This document shows, piece after piece, positions 1-8,089 of a DNA stretch of 64,000 bases. This stretch comes from Arthrobacter sp. P2b. Lineage in GTDB: Bacteria > Actinomycetota > Actinomycetes > Actinomycetales > Micrococcaceae. A program made the position numbers and the translations under genes. Position 1 is the first letter of the stretch; each line of letters starts with the position of its first letter. The DNA lies in assembly GCF_900168295.1 (NCBI RefSeq), contig NZ_FVZL01000013.1:37396-101395 (forward strand). The letters are read 5' to 3'. The notes beneath the pieces are model-generated. The model was not told the origin of the DNA, ran no database searches, and was given only the letters and a program-made list of their open reading frames with translations.

Positions 1-1074
1 GTAGGTCCACCACTGCATCCACTGGACGTCGTCGGGGGTGCTTGGCGTCAGCAGGCTGACGGCGAAGAAGCCGCTGAGGTATTCGCCGAGGGAACGGAAG
101 AACAGGTTTGAGATGAAGTTGGTGGGTCCCGTGAACAAGACGAAGAGGGCCAGCCCGGCAGAGAGGACCATGGTGCCCTGGCTCAGGTACTTGATGCCGC
201 GGTGCACGCCGGAGAGCGCGGAGAGCGTGAAGATCACCGTGATGACGGCGATGATCAGGATCTGGCCCACAAGGCTGGAGGGAATGCCGAAGACCCGGTC
301 CACCCCTTCGCCGATCTGTGAGGCGCCGAGTCCAAGGGACGTGGTTGTTCCGAAGAGGGTGGCGATGATGGCGAAGATGTCGATCATCTTGCCGAACCAG
401 CCGTCCACCAGTTTGCCGAAGACCGGACGCAGCATGGGCGAGACCAGTCCGGCGTTGTTGCGGCGGTGTGTGGAGTAGGCGATGGCGAGGCCGAAGACCC
501 CGAACACGGCCCAGGCGTGCGGACCCCAGTCGAAGTAGGAGAACTGCATGGCCCGGACGGCGGCTTCCATGGTGCCGGCCTCGGCGAGGCCGTGGGGCGG
601 GGAAGCGAAGTGCGAAATGGGTTCCGCGACGCCATAGCTGATGAGGCCAATCCCCATGACCGCGGAGAGGATCATCGCAAGCCAGGACCAGGTGCTGAAG
701 TCGGGCTTTGCGTCGTCGGCGCCGAGTCGGATGGTTCCGAACCTGCTGATGCCGATGTAGATGAGCAGACCGATGCAGCCGAGGGTCACAAGCAGGTAGC
801 TCCAGCCGACGCTTTCGGCGACCCAGTTCATTGCCGCGGTCATGACGGCGCTCAGGTTTTCGGGGGCCAAGGAAGCCCAGGCGGTGAACGCGCCGATGAG
901 GCCAACGGATGTCCAGAAGACTGCCCCTGGCCGGTGCCGGAGGCGGTCGGCTTTGGCCATCGGGGTTTCGGTTGCCTCCTCGGGGGCAGCCGGGGAGTGC
1001 GATGCCTTGCTGTTGTCGCCCATGCCGGGGGATGTTTCATCCATCAGATCCTCGGCAGTTTTGATGTGGGTCAT
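1..1074 (-). CDS. BCCT-family betaine/choline-type transporter, C-terminus outside window
   Basis: The minus frame is open for 358 codons from an ATG at 1074 and runs off the left edge. A GGAG ribosome site precedes the start. After a hydrophilic tail of about 40 residues the protein has a series of hydrophobic helices and the BCCT-like stretch MGIGLISYGVAEP near residues 125-137. The visible end (DDVQWMQWWTY) is the start of the tryptophan-rich signature helix of the family. BCCT carriers import quaternary ammonium compounds such as glycine betaine, choline and carnitine using sodium or proton gradients. It lies beside a flavin reductase and a ring-cleavage-type operon, so it is probably the substrate importer. 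The substrate itself is not readable from sequence. Confidence 0.88.
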   Translation of the reverse strand, partial: MTHIKTAEDLMDETSPGMGDNSKASHSPAAPEEATETPMAKADRLRHRPGAVFWTSVGLIGAFTAWASLAPENLSAVMTAAMNWVAESVGWSYLLVTLGCIGLLIYIGISRFGTIRLGADDAKPDFSTWSWLAMILSAVMGIGLISYGVAEPISHFASPPHGLAEAGTMEAAVRAMQFSYFDWGPHAWAVFGVFGLAIAYSTHRRNNAGLVSPMLRPVFGKLVDGWFGKMIDIFAIIATLFGTTTSLGLGASQIGEGVDRVFGIPSSLVGQILIIAVITVIFTLSALSGVHRGIKYLSQGTMVLSAGLALFVLFTGPTNFISNLFFRSLGEYLSGFFAVSLLTPSTPDDVQWMQWWTY

Positions 1075-1200
1075 GGGTGCTCCAGGTTGCAGTGGGCTGC
1101 ATAGGTTTGGTTGGGGATGCCTTCACGAAGGAGGGACGTTGCGTGCCCTTGTCAGTCAGCTGGAGGCCGGCTGGTGTGGGACGGCTGTGCGGTGGTGCGC

Positions 1201-2151
1201 TCAGAGTTCTTGGAGGCGTGCGCCGTCAAAGAAGTGGCCTGCCTTGTAGATCATGGGGTCTACGTCTGCGACTTCAGCGTGCCGTACCCGGCCGACGAAG
1301 ATGGTGTGGGTCTTTGCCTGGAAGCGTTCCTTGATCTCGGCCTCGAGTGAGGCGGCCGAGCCGTCGATCAGTGGCACACCGTGGGGGCCTGCGTGCCATT
1401 CCAGGTTGGCGAATTTGTCCGGAGCCTTGGAAGCAAACGTCCGTACAGTGTCGTGCTGTTCGTTGCTGAGGATATTGATCCCGAAGTGTTCCGACCGGAA
1501 CAGGGCCGGGTAGGTGGACGACGTCTTCTGGACACAGACGAGAACGAGCGGCGGGTCCAGCGAAATCGAAGCATAGGAGTTTGCCGCAAGGCCCCGGGGT
1601 TTGCCGTCTTCGTCGACGGTGGTCACCACGGTGACACCGGTAATGAACTGCCGGTTGAAGCCCTTCATGACGTCCAGCGGAAGGTTGCCGGTCAGTTCAT
1701 CCACCACGACGTCCGTGGTTTCGTCCTCGAATGCCGAGTGGAGGGACGGAACACCCAGGTCGGCCAGGAGTTCTGCGGCGTCCCAGGTAACCCGCTCGTA
1801 CGCAATACGGCCATCGCGCAGCGTGAGGGCGTTTGATCCGCGGGTCTCCACGACACGTCCTGTGGGCGGGACTCCACCCAGCGGGTGCGTGAAGGTGCCG
1901 GTAGTTGTCCAGAAAATGGCTACATCGTCGCCGTCCGCGATGACCTTGTCGATGCGGGTGGTGAGGTCCGGGAATGCCGCCCGGACTTCGAGGATTTCCT
2001 GCTGAAGTTCCTTCAGACCGGTGATCTTTTTCGTGCCGGCGCTTTCACGCTGGTAGTCGGCGGTGACGATTGCGTCGAAAGCACTGACGTCACCCTCGTC
2101 CCAGGCTGCGGTCCAAGCTGCGGTCAAGGTGTGGTTGATTGTCTGTTGCAT
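1201..2151 (-). CDS. SnoaL-like domain fused to flavin reductase (two-component monooxygenase reductase)
   Basis: This 316-residue protein has two parts. Residues about 1-130 look like a SnoaL/NTF2-type polyketide-cyclase fold (AAWDEGDVSAFDAIV, then FWTTTGTFTHPLGGVPPTG). Residues about 155-316 are a flavin-reductase-like FMN-binding domain (FITGVTVVTTVDEDGKPRG, NSYASISLDPPLVLVCVQ, FGINILSNEQ). Stand-alone flavin reductases of this family supply reduced FMN to partner monooxygenases. The likely partner is the luciferase-like monooxygenase at 6824-7894. It is transcribed divergently from the GntR gene, sharing a 118-bp intergenic region. The SnoaL-reductase fusion is unusual; no stop or frameshift separates the halves, so it appears to be one polypeptide. 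Confidence 0.85.
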   Translation of the reverse strand: MQQTINHTLTAAWTAAWDEGDVSAFDAIVTADYQRESAGTKKITGLKELQQEILEVRAAFPDLTTRIDKVIADGDDVAIFWTTTGTFTHPLGGVPPTGRVVETRGSNALTLRDGRIAYERVTWDAAELLADLGVPSLHSAFEDETTDVVVDELTGNLPLDVMKGFNRQFITGVTVVTTVDEDGKPRGLAANSYASISLDPPLVLVCVQKTSSTYPALFRSEHFGINILSNEQHDTVRTFASKAPDKFANLEWHAGPHGVPLIDGSAASLEAEIKERFQAKTHTIFVGRVRHAEVADVDPMIYKAGHFFDGARLQEL

Positions 2152-2233
2152 GCCACAACCGTAAATCTAAGTGTGATCTGCGTCAACACCCTCCGCGGAA
2201 AATAGCGTTACAACGCGGAATAGAACCAATCCC

Positions 2234-2272
2234 TTGACGCCCTGCTTGTATGCAACGTACGTTTGATGCATG
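2234..2272 (+). promoter_or_regulatory. Probable promoter and operator for the GntR gene
   Basis: TTGACG (2234-2239) is followed after 18 bases by TACGTT (2258-2263), only a few bases before the ATG at 2270. This suggests a very short or absent leader. The segment also carries overlapping dyads (ATGCAACGTACGTTTGATGC, TGCATGCA). GntR/FCD regulators usually bind such sites and repress themselves and the divergent gene, here the SnoaL/flavin reductase. Promoter position is an inference. Confidence 0.45.
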
Positions 2273-2968
2273 CAAGAGATGCTTCAGGCCAAAACACAAG
2301 AGCAAGCGAACGGGAACCAGGGAAGCCTCCTGGATAAGCTGCGCAAGCTCGTTCTCAGCGGCGAGTACCCGCCAGGTGCTCCCCTGCCTGAGTTGTTCCT
2401 GGCTGAAGAGTTCGATGTGAGCAGAACGCCGGTGCGGGAAGCGCTCAAGCAGCTGGAAAATGAGGGCTTGGTTGAAATACGCCCAAAGGTCGGCACCTTC
2501 GTCCGGATACCCACCCGGCGCGAAATTGTGGAACTGTTCCAGCTGAAGGAAAGCCTGGAGGGCCTGGCGGCCAGCCTGCTCGCCCGGCGCGGTCCCGTGC
2601 CGGAGCTGGACCGTCTCAAACGCAACATTGAGGCGTCAGAGGGCGCCGAGCGCCGGGGGGACAGCGCCAAGTATGCCGAACTGGTCCATGAGTTCCACTG
2701 GACCATCGTGAACGGCTCCGATAACTCAAAGCTCCGCGAGCACTACGGGCGCCTCATGAACCAGCTTGCCTACCACCGGATTGTCCTGGAGACCGTTGAG
2801 CGTCCGGCCCGGATGCGGGCCTCCATCCGTGAGCATCAGTCGGTTCTCGAAGCGATCCTGGAAAAAGATCCCACCGGTGCCGAACTTGCAATGCGCGGCC
2901 ACGTCAATGCCTCTAGCCTTGCCGCAGCCCGTATCGCCCCCGAATCGCCAGACGTTGCCGGGAATTGA
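2270..2968 (+). CDS. GntR-family transcriptional regulator (FCD/FadR subfamily)
   Basis: The 232-residue protein has an N-terminal winged helix (LRKLVLSGEYPPGAPLPE, then VSRTPVREALKQLENEGL, residues about 25-75). An all-helical FCD effector domain follows, including the HEFHWTIV segment that usually carries metal or ligand-binding residues. Length is normal for the family. It sits between the divergent SnoaL/flavin-reductase gene and the catabolic operon beginning at 3121, so it most likely controls both in response to the pathway substrate. Two starts, ATG 2270 and ATG 2279, are possible. The first lies only a few bases from the predicted -10 box, so translation may be leaderless or may use the second. 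Confidence 0.9.
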   Translation: MQEMLQAKTQEQANGNQGSLLDKLRKLVLSGEYPPGAPLPELFLAEEFDVSRTPVREALKQLENEGLVEIRPKVGTFVRIPTRREIVELFQLKESLEGLAASLLARRGPVPELDRLKRNIEASEGAERRGDSAKYAELVHEFHWTIVNGSDNSKLREHYGRLMNQLAYHRIVLETVERPARMRASIREHQSVLEAILEKDPTGAELAMRGHVNASSLAAARIAPESPDVAGN

Positions 2969-2982
2969 AATTTTGGCTGGAT

Positions 2983-3004
2983 CCATCCCTTGTGAAAGGG
3001 ATGG
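2983..3004 (+). terminator. Stem-loop after the GntR gene (9-bp stem, GTGA loop)
   Basis: CCATCCCTT pairs perfectly with AAGGGATGG around a 4-base loop. Flanking GCTGG and CCAGC can extend the stem across a small bulge. It follows the GntR stop by 14 bases. There is no clear T-run, so it may be a weak terminator or part of a structured leader. Its 3' arm overlaps a second possible hairpin (GGCCA-GCG-TGGCC, 3003-3015). Confidence 0.5.
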
Positions 3005-3033
3005 CCAGCGTGGCCTTGCCGCATACCAGCGAA

Positions 3034-3112
3034 CCGCCAGCCTTTGAGGCGGAGAAACCGAAAGGACGTGCACTGTGTGCTCCCTGACTTCCCTTTCCTT
3101 CCGATGGAAGGA
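3034..3112 (+). promoter_or_regulatory. Structured leader with an SD-masking hairpin upstream of the AA_synth operon
   Basis: CCGCC (3034-3038) pairs with GGCGG (3048-3052). Downstream, TCCTTCC (3096-3102) pairs perfectly with GGAAGGA (3106-3112) around a GAT loop. GGAAGGA is the apparent ribosome-binding site for the ATG at 3121, so the second hairpin would hide it. This is what a translationally regulated leader looks like, but I recognise no known riboswitch class. Confidence 0.45.
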
Positions 3113-3120
3113 CCTGAACC

Positions 3121-3798
3121 ATGTCTGATACAGCACTGACTTCCCGTTCCGATGACGGAACCGATCTTCAGCAGGCGCAGCTCATGGAAGAGCTTGCCCG
3201 GCAGGTTGGTGTTCGGAAGATCACCGTGCTCACGGAAGAGCTCCTCCGCGACGGCCAGGGTTCCCTGCCCACCAGCGTGACCAGGGCCGCCGCAGCCGCC
3301 ATCGTCCGCAACCCCTGGGCCGGCTCACCGGTCTCGAACGATCTGGCACCCGAGACCGAACGGATCGCTCCGGTGCTCGCGAAAGTCCTCACCGACCGCC
3401 TCACCGCAGCACTGGGCGGTGCCGGCGAAATCGAGGCGTTCGGCAAGTCGGCCGTAGTAGGGCTGAACGGTGAGGTCGAGCACGCTGCGGCGCTGATCCA
3501 CACCCCGTTCTTCGGCAACCTTGTCCGGGAGTTCCTCGAAGGCACGTCCATCCTGTCCTTCTCTGACGACCGCGCCGAACCGGGGACCTCCATTGGCGTG
3601 CCCATGTGGCACAAAGAGGCCGCCTCCACCCGCAGCCACTACCAAACCCTGACGCTGAGCCTGAGCGATGCGCCCCACCCGGATGAGATCGTCGTGATCG
3701 CCGCCGCCTCCACAGGCTCGCGTCCGCATCCCCGCATTGGCGACCGAACAACTGACCGACCCGTTACCGCTGAAATACTGGAGGGAATCCTGCCGTGA
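3121..3798 (+). CDS. AA_synth (DUF1185) family protein, first copy
   Basis: This 225-residue protein belongs to the so-called amino-acid-synthesis family (Pfam AA_synth/DUF1185). Recognisable segments are VRKITVLTEELL, AAAAAIVRNPWAG, EAFGKSAVVGLNGEVEHAAA and DAPHPDEIVVIAAASTGSRP. The family has no firmly established reaction and often sits in degradation operons for nitrogen compounds. It carries about 30 extra N-terminal residues compared with the second copy. It ends inside the start of that copy (4-base overlap), so the two are translationally coupled and may form a hetero-oligomer. The ribosome site GGAAGGA lies in a hairpin. Confidence 0.8.
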   Translation: MSDTALTSRSDDGTDLQQAQLMEELARQVGVRKITVLTEELLRDGQGSLPTSVTRAAAAAIVRNPWAGSPVSNDLAPETERIAPVLAKVLTDRLTAALGGAGEIEAFGKSAVVGLNGEVEHAAALIHTPFFGNLVREFLEGTSILSFSDDRAEPGTSIGVPMWHKEAASTRSHYQTLTLSLSDAPHPDEIVVIAAASTGSRPHPRIGDRTTDRPVTAEILEGILP

Positions 3799-4346
3799 AC
3801 ATCCGCAAGATCGTTACTTTGTCCGAAGAAATCCTGACCGAGGGCGGCCGTCCCGTCACGCCCGGAGCCCGTGTCGCCGTCGCCGTCGCCGTCGTGGAAA
3901 ACCCCTGGGCAGGCCAGGGCTTCGTCGAGGACCTTAGCCAGGGCATCGATGCAACAGCCTCCGACCTTGGCGCACTCCTTACTCCCAAGGTCATCGAGGC
4001 GCTTGGCGCCCCGGTGGAGGCCTACGGCAAAGCAGCCATTGTGGGCATCGAAGGGGAGGTGGAGCACGGCTCGGCACTGATCCACACACTCAAGTTCGGT
4101 GACCACTACCGCAAGGCCGCTTCCGCAACCACCCTGCTGCCCGCCGTCGAGAAACGCGCGCCGGCCGGCACCGTGTTCGACATCCCGATGAAGCACATCA
4201 CGGATGCGACCATCCGCTCCCACCACCAGACCGTCGAGGTCAGGATCGCCGACGCTCCCCACCCCGGTGAGATCCTCATTGCCCTCGCGGCCTCCGCACA
4301 GGGCCGGCCGCAGGAACGCCTGGCGCCCCTCTCCACAGAGCAATGA
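3795..4346 (+). CDS. AA_synth (DUF1185) family protein, second copy
   Basis: This 183-residue paralogue of the preceding gene shares the same landmarks: IRKIVTLSEEILTEGG, VAVAVVENPWAGQGF, AYGKAAIVGIEGEVEHGSAL and DAPHPGEILIALAASAQGRP. It begins with GTG inside the end of the first copy and overlaps the hydrolase start by 4 bases, so the operon is tightly coupled. Conserved Glu/His and the terminal GRP segments persist in both copies, so neither looks decayed. Catalytic role unknown; the context suggests a hydrolytic or isomerising step after ring opening. Confidence 0.8.
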   Translation: MNIRKIVTLSEEILTEGGRPVTPGARVAVAVAVVENPWAGQGFVEDLSQGIDATASDLGALLTPKVIEALGAPVEAYGKAAIVGIEGEVEHGSALIHTLKFGDHYRKAASATTLLPAVEKRAPAGTVFDIPMKHITDATIRSHHQTVEVRIADAPHPGEILIALAASAQGRPQERLAPLSTEQ

Positions 4347-5083
4347 CACACACGCAGGAAACTCCCGTTGCCCTCCTTCACGGGGTGGGCCTCGATGCGG
4401 CCATGTGGGCGCCCGTCCAGGAAGCGCTCGGGTGTGAGTCGATCGCCGTCGACCTGCCCGGGCACGGCCAGCAGCCGCCGCTGACGCAACCGGTCACCCT
4501 TAAAGACCTGGCCGACGACGTGCTGACGCGCCTCCCCGAGCGGTCCCATCTCGTGGGCTTCTCACTGGGGGCGCTGGTTGCGCAGTACATCGCGAGGTTC
4601 CATCCCGGCCGGGTCAAGACCCTCACCTGCGTGAGTTCGGTGTGCCAACGCACTGATGCCGAGCGCAGTGCGGTCGGCGCCCGGCTGGCATCGGCCGAAG
4701 CCGACTTCCCGGCAACGGTTGAGGCTTCGATTGACCGCTGGTACTCAGGGACGGCCGTGCCCCAAAGCGTCGTGGACGCGACCCGCCGGACCCTTGAGGC
4801 AAATGACGTCCAGTCCTTTATCCACGCCTACCGTGTCTTCGCCTTAGGGGACGGGGTGATCGGCAACGAGCTCAGCCGCATCGAGGTGCCGGCGCTGGCC
4901 ATCACCGGCGAGCATGACCCGGGGTCGACGCCGGAGATGACGAGGCGGCTGGCCGCAGCCATCCCCGGTGCGAAGGCCGTCGTCGTGCCGGGTGCCCGGC
5001 ACATGCTCCCCGTCCAGGACGCTGACGTCCTGGCCCGGGCCATCAACGAGTTCATCAAAGATTCCGAAGGAGAACGCGCATGA
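4343..5083 (+). CDS. Alpha/beta hydrolase (enol-lactonase-like)
   Basis: The 246-residue protein has an alpha/beta hydrolase fold: oxyanion-side LLHGVGLDAAMW (about residues 11-22), DLPGHGQ, nucleophile elbow GFSLGAL with the catalytic Ser, acid region ITGEHDPGSTPE and the catalytic His in GARHMLP. It resembles 3-oxoadipate enol-lactonases (PcaD) and related C-C or amide hydrolases in length and motifs. It overlaps both neighbours by 4 bases. In this operon it probably cleaves an amide, ester or lactone made after monooxygenation. The exact bond is not readable. Confidence 0.85.
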   Translation: MTHTQETPVALLHGVGLDAAMWAPVQEALGCESIAVDLPGHGQQPPLTQPVTLKDLADDVLTRLPERSHLVGFSLGALVAQYIARFHPGRVKTLTCVSSVCQRTDAERSAVGARLASAEADFPATVEASIDRWYSGTAVPQSVVDATRRTLEANDVQSFIHAYRVFALGDGVIGNELSRIEVPALAITGEHDPGSTPEMTRRLAAAIPGAKAVVVPGARHMLPVQDADVLARAINEFIKDSEGERA

Positions 5084-6561
5084 CTGTTCGACTCGAGCAC
5101 TTTATCGGGGGCACCTGGTCTGCTCCCGCCGGCGGGGAATACTTCGCCAGCACCAACCCCGCAACACTCGAGGTCCTCTACGAGGCGGCCCGGGGAACCG
5201 AGGAGGACGTGCGCCGGGCCGTGGCAGCGGCGAAGACCGCGTTCCAGTCGCCGCTCTGGCGTGACCTCACGGCCACCAAGCGGGGCCACCTCCTGCGCCG
5301 CCTCGGTGATCTCATTGGCGAGCATGCCGAGGAGCTCGCCGAGCTTGAGACCCTGGACAATGGCAAGCTGCTGCGCGAGATGCGCGGCCAGCTCGCCGGC
5401 CTGCCGGAGTACCTGTACTACTACGCCGGGCTCGCGGACAAGGTCCAGGGCAGCCAGATCCCCACGAATTCACTCGCGATGCTCAACTACACCCAGCGGG
5501 AGCCGCTCGGCGTCGTCGGGGCCATCACGCCGTGGAACTCCCCGCTGACGCTGACCACCTCCAAGCTCGCCCCTGCCCTGGCTGCAGGCAACACCGTGGT
5601 CATCAAGCCCAGCGAGTACACCTCGCGGACCATACTGCGCGTCGCCGAACTAGCCTCACAGGCCGGGTTCCCCGACGGCGTGGTGAACGTCGTCACCGGC
5701 TTCGGCCAGGAAGCCGGCGCTGCCCTGGTCAGCCATCCGGACCTGGCAAAGATTTCCTTCACGGGCTCCACGCAGACCGGAGCCCGCATCGCCGCGGAGA
5801 CCGCGTCACGCTTCATCGGCTCCACCCTTGAACTGGGCGGCAAGAGCCCCAACATCGTGTTCGGCGACGCAGATGTCTCGAACGCCGCCATGGGTGTCAT
5901 CGCCGGCATCTTCGCCGCGGCAGGCCAGACCTGCATCGCGGGCAGCCGGGTCTTTGCCCATCGCAGCGTCTATGACGAACTCGTTGAGCGGGTCGCGGAA
6001 CGGGCCGCCTCCATCATCATCGGTGACCCGCTCCTCGCCAACACCGAGCTCGGGCCCCTCGCCTTCGGCGCCCAGCTGGACAAGGTGAGCTCCTACGTCG
6101 ACCTCGGCGTCAGCGAGGGTGCAACCGTCCGGACCGGTGGCCGCAGGCCCGAGATCGACCTTCCGGGATACTTCTTCTCGCCGACTGTCCTTACCGACGT
6201 CGACAACTCCATGCGCGTAGTAAGGGAGGAAATCTTCGGCCCCGTCGCCGCGATCATGCCCTTCGACTCCGAGGACGAGGTGGTGGGCCTGGCCAACGAC
6301 ACCGAGTACGGACTGGCCGCCGGCGTCTGGACCCAGAACCTGGCACGCGCCCACCGCATGGCGCGCCGGCTTGAAGCAGGCACAGTGTGGGTCAACACCT
6401 ACCGCGCCATGTCCCCGATGTCGCCGCGGCAGGGCTTCAAGAACTCGGGCGTGGGCATCGAGCACGGACTCGAATCCATGCACGAATACACCCGGCTCAA
6501 GAGCATCTGGATCAATACCGACGAAGGTCCCGTGTCCGACCCCTTCGTCCTGCGCAGCTGA
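5080..6561 (+). CDS. NAD(P)-dependent aldehyde dehydrogenase
   Basis: A full-length (493-residue) aldehyde dehydrogenase. It shows GAITPWNSPLTLTTSKLAPA, the cofactor segment SFTGSTQTG, the general base Glu in LELGGKSPN and the catalytic Cys in GQTCIAGSRV. C-terminal EEIFGPVAAIMPF and VNTYRAMSPMSPRQGFK follow. It would oxidise a semialdehyde or aldehyde intermediate to the acid. The start overlaps the hydrolase stop by 4 bases, preceded by GAAGGAG. The substrate is inferred only from the operon. Confidence 0.93.
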   Translation: MTVRLEHFIGGTWSAPAGGEYFASTNPATLEVLYEAARGTEEDVRRAVAAAKTAFQSPLWRDLTATKRGHLLRRLGDLIGEHAEELAELETLDNGKLLREMRGQLAGLPEYLYYYAGLADKVQGSQIPTNSLAMLNYTQREPLGVVGAITPWNSPLTLTTSKLAPALAAGNTVVIKPSEYTSRTILRVAELASQAGFPDGVVNVVTGFGQEAGAALVSHPDLAKISFTGSTQTGARIAAETASRFIGSTLELGGKSPNIVFGDADVSNAAMGVIAGIFAAAGQTCIAGSRVFAHRSVYDELVERVAERAASIIIGDPLLANTELGPLAFGAQLDKVSSYVDLGVSEGATVRTGGRRPEIDLPGYFFSPTVLTDVDNSMRVVREEIFGPVAAIMPFDSEDEVVGLANDTEYGLAAGVWTQNLARAHRMARRLEAGTVWVNTYRAMSPMSPRQGFKNSGVGIEHGLESMHEYTRLKSIWINTDEGPVSDPFVLRS

Positions 6562-6572
6562 AGGAGCCACCC

Positions 6573-6824
6573 ATGCCACTCATCGAAGTCTCCATCGCCC
6601 GGGGCCGGACCCCGGAGCAGCTCCGCGCACTCATCGCCGAACTGCACCGGGCGGCAGAAACCGCTGTGGGTGCAGTTCCGGACAACACCACCGTCATCAT
6701 CCGCGAGATCGAGCATGAACACTGGTCCCGCGGCAACCAGACCATCGCCGAACGCAATGCAGCAGCCTCCGGAGCTGTGGTCAACGAGGCACCGCAGAAC
6801 GCCGCGGCAGAACAAAGGATTTAA
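6573..6824 (+). CDS. 4-oxalocrotonate tautomerase-like protein
   Basis: The start is the ATG at 6573 with GAAGGAG just upstream. It encodes an 83-residue protein with Pro immediately after Met (MPLIEVSIARGRTPEQLRAL), the catalytic N-terminal proline of the tautomerase superfamily. The segment VPDNTTVIIREIEHEHW matches the family core. The C-terminal ~20 residues, rich in Ala and Asn, are an extension beyond the usual 62-75 residues. It ends in TAATG, sharing a base with the next gene. It probably isomerises an enol or unsaturated acid in this pathway. Confidence 0.85.
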   Translation: MPLIEVSIARGRTPEQLRALIAELHRAAETAVGAVPDNTTVIIREIEHEHWSRGNQTIAERNAAASGAVVNEAPQNAAAEQRI

Positions 6825-7894
6825 TGATGCGCTTTTCACTCTTCGTCCACATGGAACGCTGGGACGAGTCCGTCTCGCACCAGGAATTGTTCGAGAACCT
6901 GACGGAACTGACGCTCATGGCGGAAGCCGGAGGATTCAGCACCGTCTGGATCGGTGAACACCACTCCATGGAGTACACCATCTCTCCCAGCCCCATGCCC
7001 CAGCTCGCCTACCTGGCCGCCCGCACGTCCAGGATCCGGCTCGGCGCGGGCACCATCATCGCGCCGTTCTGGAACCCGCTCCGCGTTGCCGGCGAAACCG
7101 CGCTCCTGGACGTCATCAGCAACGGGCGCATGGAAGTGGGACTCGCCCGCGGCGCATACCAGTTCGAGTTCGACCGCCTGATGGGCGGCATGTCCGCGGT
7201 CGACGGCGGCAAGCACCTGCGCGAGCTCGTCCCGGCAGTGCGCAAGCTCTGGGAAGGTGACTACGCACACGACGGCGAGGTCTGGCAGTTCCCGACGTCC
7301 ACCAGTGTCCCGAAGCCCATTCAGAAGCCCACCCCGCCCATGTGGATCGCGGCCCGCGACATCTCCTCGCACGAGTTCGCCGTCGCCAACGGCTGCAACG
7401 TCATGGTGACCCCGCTGATGAAGGGCGACGAGGAAGTCGAGGACCTCGCCAACAAGTTCGACACCGCTGTGGAGAACAACCCCGGCGTCCCCCGTCCGGA
7501 CCTCATGGTGCTCCGCCACACGCACGTCCACTCCGAAGACGAGCCCGAGGGATGGCGGCGCCCGGCCGAGGCCATCCAAAAGTTCTACCGGACCTTCGAT
7601 GCCTGGTTCGGCAACAAGACCACCCCGAAGAACGGCTTCCTCGAGCCCAGCCCTGAAGAGAAGTTCGCCGAGCGTCCGGAGTTCACGCCGGAATCGTTCC
7701 ACAAGACGGCGATGATCGGAACGCCCAATGAGGTTATCGAGCGTCTCCGCCGCTACGAGGCACTCGGCGTAGACGAATTCAGCTTCTGGGCCGACAACAG
7801 CCTCACCCATGAAGAGAAGAAGCGCTCACTTGAGCTGTTCATCGAGCACGTCGTGCCCGCCTTCCAGGAACAGCCCGCCACCGCCGCGCGCTAG
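6824..7894 (+). CDS. Luciferase-like (LLM class) flavin-dependent monooxygenase
   Basis: A 356-residue bacterial-luciferase-fold protein. It shows MRFSLFVHMERWDES at the N-terminus, FSTVWIGEHHS, the GAGTIIAPFWNPLRVAGE core and GRMEVGLARGAYQFEFDR. The C-terminal MIGTPNEVIERLRRYEALG is typical of the family. These enzymes use reduced FMN delivered by a separate reductase, here probably the fusion at 1201-2151. They oxidise ketones, aldehydes or N-heterocycles. It is the last gene of the operon, with a 1-base overlap with the tautomerase. It is the best candidate for the ring-opening oxygenase. Confidence 0.9.
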   Translation: MMRFSLFVHMERWDESVSHQELFENLTELTLMAEAGGFSTVWIGEHHSMEYTISPSPMPQLAYLAARTSRIRLGAGTIIAPFWNPLRVAGETALLDVISNGRMEVGLARGAYQFEFDRLMGGMSAVDGGKHLRELVPAVRKLWEGDYAHDGEVWQFPTSTSVPKPIQKPTPPMWIAARDISSHEFAVANGCNVMVTPLMKGDEEVEDLANKFDTAVENNPGVPRPDLMVLRHTHVHSEDEPEGWRRPAEAIQKFYRTFDAWFGNKTTPKNGFLEPSPEEKFAERPEFTPESFHKTAMIGTPNEVIERLRRYEALGVDEFSFWADNSLTHEEKKRSLELFIEHVVPAFQEQPATAAR

Positions 7895-7959
7895 TGCCAG
7901 CTGGCTGACTGCAACATAGCCGAGCCCGTAGCGCTCAGATCAATAGGGCAGAAGACGCT

Positions 7960-7979
7960 CGGCCGGGACTGCCCGGCCG
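7960..7979 (+). terminator. GC-rich hairpin at the operon end
   Basis: CGGCCGGG pairs with CCCGGCCG around an ACTG loop, 65 bases after the monooxygenase stop. There is no T-run, and a C9 tract follows at 8000-8008. Likely a terminator for the operon, but the lack of T residues lowers confidence. Confidence 0.45.
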
Positions 7980-8089
7980 GGCTCTTCGTGACGTCCCTAC
8001 CCCCCCCCGATTCTGATTTGGCGGGACCTCGGCGGCCCGTAACTGCGACAGACACCTTAGATCAGCCTGAACGAAAGTGAACCCAAGCT

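Noticed and set aside
2293..2968. Minus-strand frames antisense to the GntR gene
   Set aside because: They are shadows of a strongly recognisable plus-strand regulator and contain no motifs of their own.
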